From Tetrapyrgos nigripes (taxonomy: Eukaryota; Basidiomycota; Agaricomycetes; Agaricales; Campanellaceae): a DNA stretch of 64,000 nt. The translations under genes and the position numbers were made by a program. How positions within the stretch are numbered: the first letter of the stretch is position 1; every line of letters starts with the position of its first letter. Below, one piece after another: positions 36,203 to 47,845 of the stretch. Below the pieces are notes generated by a model. The model was given only the letters and a program-made list of their open reading frames with translations. It was not told where the DNA came from and did not search any database. The DNA lies in the NCBI GenBank assembly GCA_013368315.1, contig JAACJM010000063.1, positions 186,001 through 250,000 on the forward strand. The letters run 5' to 3'.

Positions 36203-36340
36203 CATTGGGAATGAGCAGAGGGACAATACAGAACTTAGTACTTTGGGTACAGAGACTTTCATGAGTTGGGAAAATCTAAGTAGTGGCACAAAGAGTTTTT
36301 TTTTTTTTCCAATCCTTTGACTTCTGCCTGGTTCCCTCAT

Positions 36341-39300
36341 GTTTGGGAAAGAACAAACACACCATTATACCTGGCATTCAAATCTTTGGATCAGGGTCAC
36401 ATTCAAACTGCTTAGTGTTACTATCCTTTGTATCTCTTGTCCTTTGGTGGAAGTAAGTCCAGTTCCAGCATTTATGAGGCCGAATGAAATGAGGTTGAGT
36501 TTATTACACTTGACTTCTGCTTGTGGCTATGCTTAAATGGTCCCACCTATCTGTCCGATAAACAGGTTTGGACTGGAGTGATCCATGAGGCTGTGTTTCT
36601 AGCTTTGTCCTCGTGTGATCCGACAGAAAGAAATATTAGTTCCGACACAACAGGCGACTGCACCTACTGCCAGCAAATTCTGTTCACGCCACATGATGTA
36701 TTACAAGGCCAAATAAGATGAGGACAAGTTTTCTACACTCGGTTTCTGCATGTGGCTATGTTTAAAGCCTCCTGATTTTCCCTGTCCTTCTTTTTCCATC
36801 ACTTGCGCCTATTAAGCTCCAGGCTGCAACTGCCTTTTTTCATCCTCTTCACAAGTTAGAAAACCTACATGATTCATTTTTATTTTCATTTCTTGTATTT
36901 TCAACATTACCTTCTGGCCTTGTACTCACCATGCCTGGGCGCTGGCCCACAACTCTTTCATAATACTGAGATTCTGCAGTGCTAAGATTTTCTTTCAGCA
37001 TGTAGATTTGGTGACAACCATCTTCTCTCAGTCTCAGATTCATCCCTGCCATGCTCGTCCTTCTTTGGCTTCTTACATGGAAGAGCAGAAAGATTCAAGA
37101 AATTTATAGACTCAAAGAAGAATGCCAAGATTCCCTATAAGCTTGTGTTGAGGAGATATAGAAGTTAGTTGACTGCGATCAGGTTTACATGGTTTATTTC
37201 ATTGTGTATCTGGTGAGTAACACTTTTCTTGTAGTGGTCACCATTGCTGATGCTAAAGTCCAGCCAGTGTTTACTTGATTACTGTTGTGAACAACATCAC
37301 TACAGGATCGTCATCATCAAGTGAGCACTTTTTGTTTCTTCTTTTGGATACTCAAAGTCTAATCAACCATTCTTCTCTCTGCCTTTGGATCATGCAGTCA
37401 TGCGGCTTGTTATACATTCCTGGAATTGTCAGCGAAGCCCTCCAAGAACACTTGATAGTGGATTCTGTCTCTCCTTCTATCTTCTTCTTCACGTATGCCA
37501 TTCACGTTCTCCTGAGCCAGACCATCTCCTCAGATCCACATCCCAAACCCAAACCTCACTCATGGACTACAAAGGGAAGGATCTGAAAAAGCTGAGGCCA
37601 GAAAGGCAAAGGGGACCAACAAGGACAAGAACAAAAGCTGAGATCAAGATTAAAATGAAGATAAAAGCTGTTGGGATCCATTTAGCACAGGAATTCAGTG
37701 CTCACAGATGCAGGCCGAGTTAGAAACTAACTATCTGCCTCTGCCTCTGCCTCGACCCTTCCCCTTCCCTTCCTTGCATTCAAAGATGCACCATAGGTAT
37801 CTGCATCTGCATCTACATCTGTTTCATCTGAAGAAGATCCCAGCTCCAAGTAAGAAGGATGAGCACGACCACAGGGACTTTTTCTGTGTTTACATTTTGA
37901 ACCAGTGGGGACTGAGGGTTCCGAGTCAGTCTAAGTGTTCTGAGTCTGGGTGTTGTCTGGGTGTTGGTTACAGAGAGAGAAAGAAGTGTGACCCATCATC
38001 CTAAAAGCCATCCCCATTGTCGTCGCCCCCATTCATACCATGGCCATTCGTAGTAGTACTCATTTCAAGATAGTTTTGTTTCATTGTCTTTTTGAGTAAA
38101 TCAGCATGGTTGTTGATTGTTATGTAGTTGGAGTGAAACTGGGGAGGGTTTGTGGGGTTTTTGGGGCTGGGGCTAGGTTTGAGACTGAGACTGAGACTGA
38201 GACTGAGACTGAGTGTGAGTACGAGCACGAGTGTGAGCAGGGGTTTTGTGTGGTGTGGGTATGGATACAGGTATGGGTTTGGAGTTGGCATTGACATTGT
38301 AATGTGTCTTGCTCTTCGCCTTTTCAGTAGTTGTTGACCTTGTCTCAGGGAACGAGGAGGTGTAGGAAGGGGGAAAGGGGCACTCTTGATGGTGGAGTTA
38401 CTGCTAGTAGCACTAGCGTCCATATCTTCATCAGGTGCTTTGGAGGATTGATGATTTGTCAGTAAAATTTAACTGAGTACTTAGTCGAGTACTCACCAAA
38501 ACACTTCTATAAGATTAAAGGTCTAGGATCACTCACCATCAGCTCTTTGGGCGAGGAATGAAAAGGGAACAGATGAAAAAGTGAAGATGTGAATCGACAA
38601 GTTCGCCATAGACATCCAGGGGAACAATTGCTTCATGGTGTGACAACCAATGTGACTTTCCTGCCCCCCACCTTCTGCTGACAGCACCCTCCTCACAATC
38701 CTGACTTTAGAACTGCTCACTGCTGAGAAAACTTATGGTATGTTGTTCTTGCTGTATATGTGCACTATTCTGATGACTTAATTAGTATTCCGTCTTCTGG
38801 GTTTCGCTCCTAGACATCCAACCCAAATTGTCTTGGCGCTGAACGAGTACAAAATTGGGTCAACTGGCCGCTCCTCAAAGATCAGCTTGAGAGAGTGGAG
38901 AAGCTGACACCTGTCTAAACAATTTAGGTCAGTGCATCTGGTGAAGGTAGCTACTTGTCATGCAGCTTGTGCTCTTGGTAAGTTTTCAAGGCATTTAGGC
39001 TCACAGAGAGAACTTACTGTCACTTCAGAAAAGCAAGTGCACCAAGAAATACTTCACTACGCCACTAAAATCAATAGGCGATGTCCTGACTGTTGCAAAC
39101 GTCATTGAGAGGAGTTCCTAATGCATTCGCATTTTGGATTGAAGAAAGTTCACGATGCCATCAACATGACGAAGTGTATTGTTGAGACAAGGGGACTTGC
39201 CTGCATTTGATAGTTCCTTAAAGTTCCTTTTTTCTTCCTATTTTGGCTGTCGACTTTGCTTTCGATGTTGTTGTACATATCTTGTGTTTCTATTGTTGTG

Positions 39301-39948
39301 CCGGTTGTAGATTAAGTATATATAGTTCATGGTCTTTGAAAGAAAAATTTGTTGTATTTTAAATTCCTTTCATTCCTCAATTGAAACTAAGCGGTGCCTA
39401 GCAACAGTGAAATCCAGGTTCAAGATCTTCCAAGATTCATCTAAGGTACTGTACACAGAGTAAAATATACTTGGGCTCTCATGTCTGATTACCGGTGGGA
39501 GCTGAAGGTGAAGTCTTTGTCGGCTTCCAGTGTGGGAGCCAGACCTCTGCTTCCCATGAGCTTGCCTCCAGTGAGAGTACCCAACAAAGATTATATCTTG
39601 AATTCGTATAGTATAATCATCTCCGAAAATAGATGGGTTATTCACCAACCCGCCAGACCCCGCTTTACCCCGCTTTCAATTCAATCGTCAATTCAGTCCC
39701 AAGAGAAGTCACTTGGTACACTTCCGTTGACGTCGCTTCTGGTGTTATCACAACATTCAATCCGATCTGTGTTGGTCGTTCTTTGAATAAACATCTGTAA
39801 CTGGGATAAGATTATAAGCAGTTTTAAAACAGAATAGTGGAGTCTCTGTGATGTATTGCTTACTTGCTCTCAAGAAAAGGGAAAAAGGATGTGAAGCAGC
39901 TATAAACGACATCTCTTGAGCATCTTTCCCAAATCATTCCACTCCACA
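36341..39948. other. Intergenic DNA, no confident gene
   Basis: Many short frames and low-complexity tracts occur but no recognisable domain: a T-run at 36297-36309, a (CTGCCT)n-like patch at 37735-37760, and a hexanucleotide microsatellite at about 38177-38215. The minus-strand open frame at 38001-38423 is mostly created by that microsatellite (its LSLSLSLSL stretch), so I do not call it a gene. Confidence 0.4.
38177..38215. repeat. GAGACT microsatellite
   Basis: GAGACT is repeated about six times in tandem with clean edges, followed by degenerate GAGTGTGAGTACGAGCACGA wording. Confidence 0.8.
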
Positions 39949-40128
39949 ATGTTCAGTTTGCAGCTTTATTCTGTCATCCTCTCTGCTCTGGCCGTTAAAG
40001 TGCTAGCTCTGGTACCGACAGCTGTCAGATGGTTCAGTAGTACAAACTTTGTTTGTGGTCCAGGAGATAACCCATTTCCGGTGGGTCTGCAACCCTTGAT
40101 TCACACTTTCCTGCACTTAGTTCCGGGG
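39949..40128 (+). pseudogene. Truncated gene for a secreted protein (signal-peptide exon only)
   Basis: The ATG at 39949 opens MFSLQLYSVILSALAVKVLA, a good signal peptide, followed by about 40 residues of ordinary coding-like sequence (TNFVCGPGDNPFPVGLQPLI). A TATA-like TATAAAC sits about 50 bases upstream (39901-39907). From about 40128 the sequence becomes a dispersed repeat (GAAAAATCCGAAATTTCAGT, then GGAAATATGCAAC) that recurs near 56740 and 57510. The frame continues into the repeat to 40227, which suggests that the original 3' part has been lost or displaced. The mature protein family is not recognised. Confidence 0.4.
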
Positions 40129-40616
40129 AGCAAAAATGGCAGTGAAAAATCCGAAATTTCAGTTTGCACAGAAATCTCTGGAAATATGCAACACCGCCCA
40201 AGATGTGAGGGATTTGTGAAGGTATGAGACATTGAGGTGGGCACTACGGAAATAACAGCTGTGATGTGATCTGATAGAAAGAGACCAACTTAACAATGCA
40301 ATCTAGCTAAAGCTCTAGAGAAACATGACCAAACAATGTGTCAACCTCAAGATATCTCCTGATCTACTCCAATGAAGACGGACTTCATGGCTAAGAGTAG
40401 TATTTGTGGAATTGAAAGCGAATGAGACGGTCCGGAGCGAATAGAGGAGACTGCGTCTGGGCGTTCCTAGGTATCAGAGCCGGCATGAGCGGGGTGGACC
40501 GTTGGATGGTGACTAGAGTGTGTGCATGACTATGCGCCAAATCCCAGCGGGGAAGAGAAAACCCTGACAATGATGAGAATTTGAGATAAAGACAATATAT
40601 CAGTAGAGCAGACATA

Positions 40617-41630
40617 CACTGGGTGCACATACCTGTAAATACGCTGTCATACTGTGATATTACTGAAGACTTACTCAGTGCCACTCAGTTTGTAAATCCT
40701 CATGTATTATGGGAGTATTACATGAAAGCAAAAATTTCAGAACAATTCCATAAGGTTTCTGTAAGTCAGGGTGTATTACTGGAGTCTTTCTATGTGACAT
40801 TCTGTCACAGTAATACATACTATAATACCATTAAAATTTACAGAAATATTTCAGTGTGACATGTAATCACAGTATGTCATAGAGTAATACAGCCTAGATT
40901 TACAGAGGACATACACAGGTGCAAATAGCATAAATACGCTGTCATACAGTGATATTACTGAAGACTTACTCAGTGCCACTCAGGTTGTAAATTCCCATGT
41001 ATTATGGGAGTATTATAGGAAAGTAAAAATTTCACAACAATTCAAGGTATATTAATGGGATCGTTCTATGTGACATTGTGTCACATTAATAGATACTATA
41101 ATACTATTGAGAAAGACAGAAACATTTTGATGTGACACATGGTCACAGTATGTCATATAGTAATACAGCCAGGATTTACAGAAGACTTATGAGATCAAAA
41201 GCTCTTGTAAATCACTATCAATAGTGAGTGCATTTATGATAGATTTACTGAGTGACAGGATGGTCACGGAAATGCTTAAATAAGATCAGGTGTATTACAG
41301 GAGCTTTACAAAACCCAAAACATTGGCATGGAATCTTATAATTTTACAGAAAAGTCATACATCAGGATAGAGGACATATGATATCCTGGGTATCCTAATA
41401 GGTTTAAAGGGATACACCTGTAAGTCAAGGAGAATTGTTTTTGAATTTATTGGAAAGTAGATAATTTGTAAATCCTGCAAAAATATTGGAGACTTACAAG
41501 AGATATATAGGAGGTGGTAAAATCAAGGAATGATAGCATAAAAGTAGGTATTTTACTATATAATTTTAACAATGATTTGTGAAGGGAAAACTGGTGAGGG
41601 AGTTGAGAGGGAGTGAAGGACATGGGAAGG
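40617..41630 (+). repeat. Left terminal arm of the palindromic element
   Basis: About 1014 bp, matching 45530-46545 in inverted orientation. Corresponding 78-codon open frames at 40623-40859 (plus) and 46303-46539 (minus) differ by one residue, showing very high arm identity. The arm is rich in GTCATACAGTGATATTACTG and GTGACA words, possible sub-terminal transposase sites. The open frames are unlikely to be genes. Confidence 0.85.
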
Positions 41631-43163
41631 CTTTGTGAAGGCCGTCATACTAGTGAGTGACTCATGATGGGTTCCTGAAGGTTTTGTGAGTGACTCATGA
41701 AGGACTCGTGAAGGGTTGAGTGACTCATGAAGGACTCATGAAGGACTTGTGAAGGGTTCATGAAGGTTTTGTGAGGAACTCATGAAGGACTCATGAATGA
41801 GTTGTGAAGGGTTCATGAAGGTTTCTTGAGTAACACATGAAGGACTCATGAAAGGTTGGTGAAGGACTCATGAAGTGTTCATGAAGGGTTCATGAGTGAC
41901 TTGTGAGGGATTCATGAAGGGTTCATGAAGGGTTCATGAGGGAATTTTGAAGGACTCATGAAGGACTCATGAAGAGTTCATGAAGATTTGGTAAGTGACT
42001 CATAAGGACTTGTGAAGGACTTGTGAAGGACTCATGAAGGGTTCATGAAGGTTTCATGAGTGACTCATGAAGGACTTGTGAAGGACTCATGAAGGACACA
42101 TAAAATACTCATGAAGTACTCATGCAGGACTCATGAATGAGTCGTGAAGGGTTGGTAAAGGGTTCATGAAGGTTTCATGAGTGACTCATGAAGGACTCTT
42201 GAAGGACTCATGAAGGACTCGTGAAGGACTCATGAAGGACTCATGAAGGACTCGTGAAGGACTCGTGAAGGACTCGTGAAGGACTTGTGAAGTGTTCATG
42301 AAGGACTCGTGCAGGACTGGTGAAGGACTGGGACTCGTGAGTGAAGGACTCATGAAGGACGATTCATGAAGGTTTCGTAAGTGGCTCATGAAGGAATCAT
42401 GCAGGACTGGTGAAGGCTTCATGAAGGTTTAGTGATTGACTCATGAAGGACTCATGAATGAGTTGTGAAGGGTTCATGAAGGTTTTGTGAGTAACACATG
42501 AAAGACTCGTGAAGGGTTGGTGAAGGACACATGAGTGACTCATGAAGGACTCATGAACAGTTCATGAAGGTCTCGTGAAGGACTCATGAAGGACTCATGA
42601 AGGACTCATGAAGGACTCGTGAAGGACCCGTGAAGGACTCGTGAAGGGGTCATGAAGATTCCATGAGTGACTCGTAAATGACTCATGGAGGACTTGTGAA
42701 GGATTCATGAAGGACTTGTGAAGGACTCGTGAAGGGTTCATGAAGGTTTGGGGAGTGACTCATGATGGACTCATGAAGGACTTGTGACAGGTTCATGAAG
42801 GTTTTGTGAGTAATGCATGAAAGACTTGTGAAGGGTTCATGAATCTCATGGTGAAGGATTCATGAAGGCTTTGTGAGTGGCTCATCAAGGACTCATGCAG
42901 GACTTGTGAAGGGTTCATGAAGGTTTGGTGAGTGACTCATGAAGGACTTGTGAATGGTTCATGAAAGGACTCTTGAAGGATTCATGACAAACCCGTGAAC
43001 GGTTTATGAAGAATTGGTGAGTGATTGATGAAGGACTCATCAGGGACTGATGAAGGACTGATGAACGACTCGTGAAGGACTCATGAAGGCCTCGTGAAGG
43101 ACTCGTGAAGGGTTCATGAACACTTTGTGAGTGACTCATGAAGGACTCATGAAGGACTCGTCA
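41631..43163 (+). repeat. Minisatellite, left half (ACTCATGAAGG units)
   Basis: Tandem units based on the 11-mer ACTCATGAAGG (variants ACTCGTGAAGG, ACTTGTGAAGG, GTTCATGAAGG) are interspersed with a higher-order phrase TTTTGTGAGTGACTCATGA. Units are diverged and periodicity is imperfect. Open frames inside it simply reflect the repeat. Confidence 0.9.
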
Positions 43164-45529
43164 TCATGAGTCACTCACCAAACCTTCATGAACCCTTCAC
43201 AAGTCCTTCATGAGCCCTTCAGGAGTCCTTCATGAGTCACTCACCAAACCTTCATGAGTCCTTCATGAGTCCTTCACAAGTCCTTCACAAGGCCTTCATG
43301 AGTCACTCATGAAACCTTCATGAACCCTTCACAAGTCCTTCATGAGTCCTTCACCAGTCACTCACCAAGCCTTCATGAACCTTCCACGAGTCTGTCATGA
43401 ACCCCTCATGAGTCCTTCATGGGTCCTCCACAAGTCCTTCATGAGTCCATCATGAATCACTCACCAAACCTTCATGAACCCTTCACAAGTCCTTCACAAC
43501 TCCTTCATGAGTCACTCACCAAACCTTCATGAACCCTTCACGAGTCCTTCACGAGTCCCTCATGAAATCTTCATGACCCCTTCACAAGGCCCTGATGAGT
43601 CCTTCATGAACCCTTCATGAACCCTTGATGAGTCCTTCACCAACCCTTCACAAGTCTTTCATGTGTTACTCACAAAAGCTTCAAGAACCCTTCACCAGTC
43701 CTGCATGATTACTTCATGAGCCACTCACGAAACATTCATGAACCCTTCACGAGGCCTTCATGAGTCCTTCATGAGCCACTCACAAAGCCTCCATGAACCC
43801 TTCACGAGTCCTTCATGAGGCCTTCATAAATCAGTCACCAAACCTTCATGAATCCTTCACAAGTCCTTCATGAGTCACTCACCAAACCTTCATGAACCCT
43901 TCACGAGTCCTTCACGAGTCCCTCACCAAACCTTTACAAACCCTTCATTAGTCCTTCATGAGTCACTCATGGGTCCTTCACCAACCCTTCACAAGTCTTT
44001 CATATGTTACTCACCAAGCCTTCATGAACCATTCACAAATCATTCATGAGTCCTTCATGAGTCCTTCATGAGTCAGTCACGAAACCTTCATGGACCCTGC
44101 ACGAGTCCTGCATGACTCCTTCATGAGTACTTCATGAGTCCTTCACGAGTTCTTCATGAGTGTTTCACAAGTCCTGCATGAGCCACTCACAAAACGTTCA
44201 TGTGTCCTTCACAAGTCATTCATGAGTCTTTCATGAGTCCTTCATGAGTCACTCACCAAACCTTCATGAACCCTTCACGAGTTCTTCACAAGTCCTTCAC
44301 AAGTCCCTCATGGGTCACCCACCCAACCTTCATGAACCCTTCATGAGCCCTTCTTGGGTCCTTCACAAGTCCTTCATGAGTCACTCACCAAACCTTCATG
44401 AAACCTTCACGAGTCCTTCACGAGTCCTTCACGAAACCTTCATGAACTGTTCATGAGTCCTTCATGAGTCACTCATGTGTCCTTCACCAACCCTTCACGA
44501 GTCTTTCATGTGTTACTCACGAAACCTTCATGAACCCTTCACAACTCATTCATGAGTCCTTCATGAGTCAATCACTAAACCTTCATGAAGCCTTCACCAG
44601 TCCTACATGATTCCTTCATGAGCCACTCACGAAACCTTCATGAATCCTTCATAAGTACTTCATGAGTCCCTCATGAGTCCTTCATGAACCCTTCATGAGT
44701 CCTCATGAGTCCTTCATGAACCCTTCATGAGTACTTCTTGAGTCTTTCACAAGTCCTTCATGAACCCTTCACAAGTCCTTCACAAGTCCTTCACAAGTCC
44801 TTCATGAGTCCTTCACAAGTCCTTCATGAGTCCTTCACGAGTCCTTCATGAACTGTTCATGAGTCCTTCATGAGTCACTCATGTGTCCTTCACCAACCCT
44901 TCACGAGTCTTTCATGTGTTACTCACAAAACCTTCATGAACCCTTCACAACTCATTCATGAGTCCTTCATGAGTCCTTCATGAGTCACTCACCAAACTTT
45001 TATGAACCCTTCACCAGTCCTGCATGAGTCCTTCATGAGCCACTCACGAAACCTTCATGAACCCTGTATAAGTACTTCATGAGTCCTTCACGAGTCCTTC
45101 ATGAGTCCTTCATGAGCCACTCATGAAACCTTCATGAACCCTTCATGAGTACTTTGTGTGTCTTTCACAAGTCCTTCATGAACCCTTCACGAGTCCTTCA
45201 TGAATCACTCACCAAACCTTCATGAACCCTTCATGAGTCCTTCATGAGTTCCTCATGAGTCACTCACAAAACCTTCATGACCCCTTCACAAGTCCTTCAT
45301 GAGTCCTTCATGAGTCACTCATGGGTCCTTCACCAACCCTTCATGAGTCCTTCATGCGTTACTTACAAAACCTTCATCAACCCTTCACGACTCATTCATG
45401 AGTCCTTCATGAGTCACTCACAAAACCTTCATGAACCCTTCACAAGTCCTTCATGAGTCCTTCATGAGTCACTCACAAAACCTTCAGGAACCCATTGTGA
45501 GTCACTCATGAGTATTAGGGCCTTCACAA
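43164..45529 (-). repeat. Minisatellite, right half, inverted
   Basis: The same unit family as 41631-43163 in reverse complement (CCTTCATGAGT, CCTTCACGAGT, CCTTCACAAGT). The orientation flips at about 43160-43170, where TCATCATGAG joins the halves. This half is about 800 bp longer than the left one, so the halves have expanded or contracted unequally. Confidence 0.9.
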
Positions 45530-46545
45530 AGCCTTCCCAAGTCCTTCACTCTCTTTCAACTCCCTCACCAGTTTTCCCTTCACAAATCATTTTTATAATT
45601 ATATAGTAAAACACCTACTTTTATGCTATCATTCCTTGAATTTACCACCTCCTATATATCTCCTGTAAGTCTCCAAGATTTTTGCAGGATTTACAAATTA
45701 TCTACTTTCCAATAAATTCAAAAACAATTCTCCTTGACTTACAGGTGTATCCCTTTAAACCTATTAGGATACTCAGGATATGATATGTCCTCTATCCTGA
45801 TGTATGACTTTTCTGTAAAATTATAAGATTCCATGCCAATGTTTTGGGTTTTGTAAAGCTCCTGTAATACACCTGATCTTATTTAAACATTTCTGTAAAT
45901 CCATCATAAATGCACTCACTATTGATAGTGATTTACAAGAGCTTTTGATCTCATAAGTCTTCTGTAAATCCTGGCTGTATTACTATATGACATACTGTGA
46001 CCATGTGTCACATCAAAATGTTTCTGTCTATCTCAATAGTATTATAGTATCTATTACTGTGACACAATGTCACATAGAAAGATCTCAGTAATACACCTTG
46101 ACATACAGACACCTTATGGAATTGTTGTGAAATTTTTACTTTCCTATAATACTCCCATAATACATGGGAATTTTCAACCTGAGTGGCACTGAGTAAGTCT
46201 TCAGTAATATCACTGTATGACAGCGTATTTATGCTATTTGCACCTTTGTATGTCCTCTGTGAATCTAGGCTGTATTACTCTATGACATACTGTGATTACA
46301 TGTCACACTGAAATATTTCTGTAAATTTTAATGGTATTATAGTATGTATTACTGTGACAGAATGTCACATAGAAAGACTCCAGTAATACACCCTGACTTA
46401 CAGAAACCTTATGGAATTGTTCTGAAATTTTTGCTTTCATGTAATACTCCCATAGTACATGAGGATTTACAAACTGAGTGGCACTGAGTAAGTCTTCAGT
46501 AATATCACAGTATGACAGCGTATTTACAGGTATTTGCACCCAGTG
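45530..46545 (-). repeat. Right terminal arm of the palindromic element
   Basis: The inverted partner of 40617-41630. It ends in TGCACCCAGTG followed by the target duplication ATA. Confidence 0.85.
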
Positions 46546-46548
46546 ATA

Positions 46549-47845
46549 TAGTGTTGTAACGGTTCGACTACGGCTGGCTCTGGCTCGGCTCCAAACAGCT
46601 CCTTATGTAAATGGCTTGGCTCGGCTTTTAGATCCGGCTAGTCACGACTCGCATCGCTAAAATTCCGTGAAAACCACTTCCCTTCTAGATATGTAGATAG
46701 GAATGTAGGAGTGAGACCTTAGAAGTCATATTGACACTCCAGGAGTGAAATCGAGCTTCTAGATATGGTATGCACGCTCTGAACCAAGAGATACATCATT
46801 TTCCTTAATATTGTGCTAAAATTAGAAATTAAATTACCGTGAGAACTTATCAAATTAAGGCACAACGACTTTTTTGAGTTACGGTCTCATGGTCTTTCTT
46901 GTGATATGCATCTGACATCAATCGTGACGTTCATTTTCTGCCTTCCAGGCAACTTCCAGGACAACTACCCCGGCCCACCATGTCAATCTTCAGCAGTTGG
47001 AGTTGCACCGGAGCTGCAAACCGACAGAACCAGCCGTCCGAGCGCACAACCGGATTTTGTGAGGCTCTCAGCGCGGCACCAAGCAGAACGCAAAGAGAGA
47101 CGGATAAAAGGACGACGACACGGTTACTTGTAAAGGTTAAAGACGTGTTTAATGGGGGCCAATAGTTCATATGTCCGGAGAACGGATATGCCAGAATCCA
47201 CATATCCGTTCTACCGACATATGAACTATTGGCACCCATATCAGGAAGACTTATTATCTTTTCGAACGCGGAACCTTGATATGAGGCCCTTTTGTACTTT
47301 TTTCCATGGATGCTATACTCCAGATATATTAGCTTTCTGTTCACATATCCAGACTACTGATACATTATTCGCTACAGCGGACTGTTTACTACTATGTACC
47401 CGATCTCCAGCCACCCCTGACGTCACTAGTGCCTGACGTCTCAAATGTTTTGTTTTTTTTTTGAAAGACCATTAGATTTGCAAAGTGCACGGACCTTTTC
47501 AGGAAGGTACTTAATGCAGTTTTCGCTCTACTGTCCCGATAACGCTGCTGCTTCATCCCGTTATATTTCGTGGTTTCAATGTTACATACACATTATTTCA
47601 AGCATTCTCAGTACTCTGGAGTCCTCAGAACCACCGAAAATGACTCACGTATAAGGGAAATCGATCGCGGGAAGATTACGAAATAATAAATCTTTGTAAT
47701 CCAAATCCCAGTCCCAAGGCTCTCGAGTCTCGATCGCAAATCGATAGACTAGTCTTTTTTGCGTGTGTCCGTTGTGGTGTTATCGAGCAGGCCAAGAAGC
47801 CTATAAGTAAAGAGATGACTGAGTTTGCTTCGTAAGGCGTTCAGC
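46549..47845. other. P450 upstream region with GC-rich repeat remnant and hairpin
   Basis: 46556-46655 holds GGCTCGGCTC-type words (CTGGCTCTGGCTCGGCTCC), similar in style to hAT MITE interiors but without a partner end. A plus-strand open frame at 46980-47165 (MSIFSSWSCTGAANRQNQP) could be a stray exon, but I do not recognise it. The promoter of the P450 gene should lie in the last few hundred bases; no clear TATA box is seen. Confidence 0.35.
47152..47239. repeat. Long near-perfect hairpin, 39-bp stem
   Basis: The arms 47152-47190 and 47201-47239 are inverted copies with about three mismatches. The core CCAATAGTTCATATGTC pairs with GACATATGAACTATTGG, and AGAACGGATATG pairs with CATATCCGTTCT. 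The loop is the 10 bases CCAGAATCCA. No target duplication is obvious. It lies about 600 bp upstream of the P450 start codon. Confidence 0.85.

Larger units (their letters stand above)
40617..46545. mobile_element. Giant CACTA-like palindromic (foldback) element, 5.9 kb
   Basis: The ends are CACTGGGTGCA (40617) and TGCACCCAGTG (46545), flanked by the 3-bp direct repeat ATA (40614-40616 and 46546-46548). CACT-type ends with a 3-bp duplication are the hallmark of CACTA/EnSpm transposons. The terminal about 1 kb of each side (40617-41630 and 45530-46545) is a long, highly similar inverted repeat. The interior consists of minisatellite in one orientation to about 43163 and in the opposite orientation from there to about 45500. 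There is no transposase. The element would need a Tnp2-type transposase in trans; only a Tnp2 fragment (18776-19850) is in the window. Each arm also holds an internal duplication of its first about 290 bp (40617-40905 and 40915-41190). Confidence 0.88.

Noticed and set aside
38001..38423. Minus-strand 140-codon open frame
   Set aside because: Its centre is generated by the GAGACT microsatellite and the rest has no recognisable domain or intron support.
42186..44456. Open frames encoding SHESFMSPSRVLHES-like repeats in the minisatellite
   Set aside because: They are translations of the tandem DNA repeat, occur in both orientations and have no start context or unique sequence.
41631..45529. 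Repeat array as a CRISPR
   Set aside because: Units are short, contiguous and lack unique spacers; the context is a eukaryotic transposon.
40623..46539. Paired 78-codon open frames at 40623-40859 (plus) and 46303-46539 (minus) as a duplicated gene
   Set aside because: They lie in the terminal inverted arms, begin at the transposon end and have no domain; their similarity is explained by the arms.
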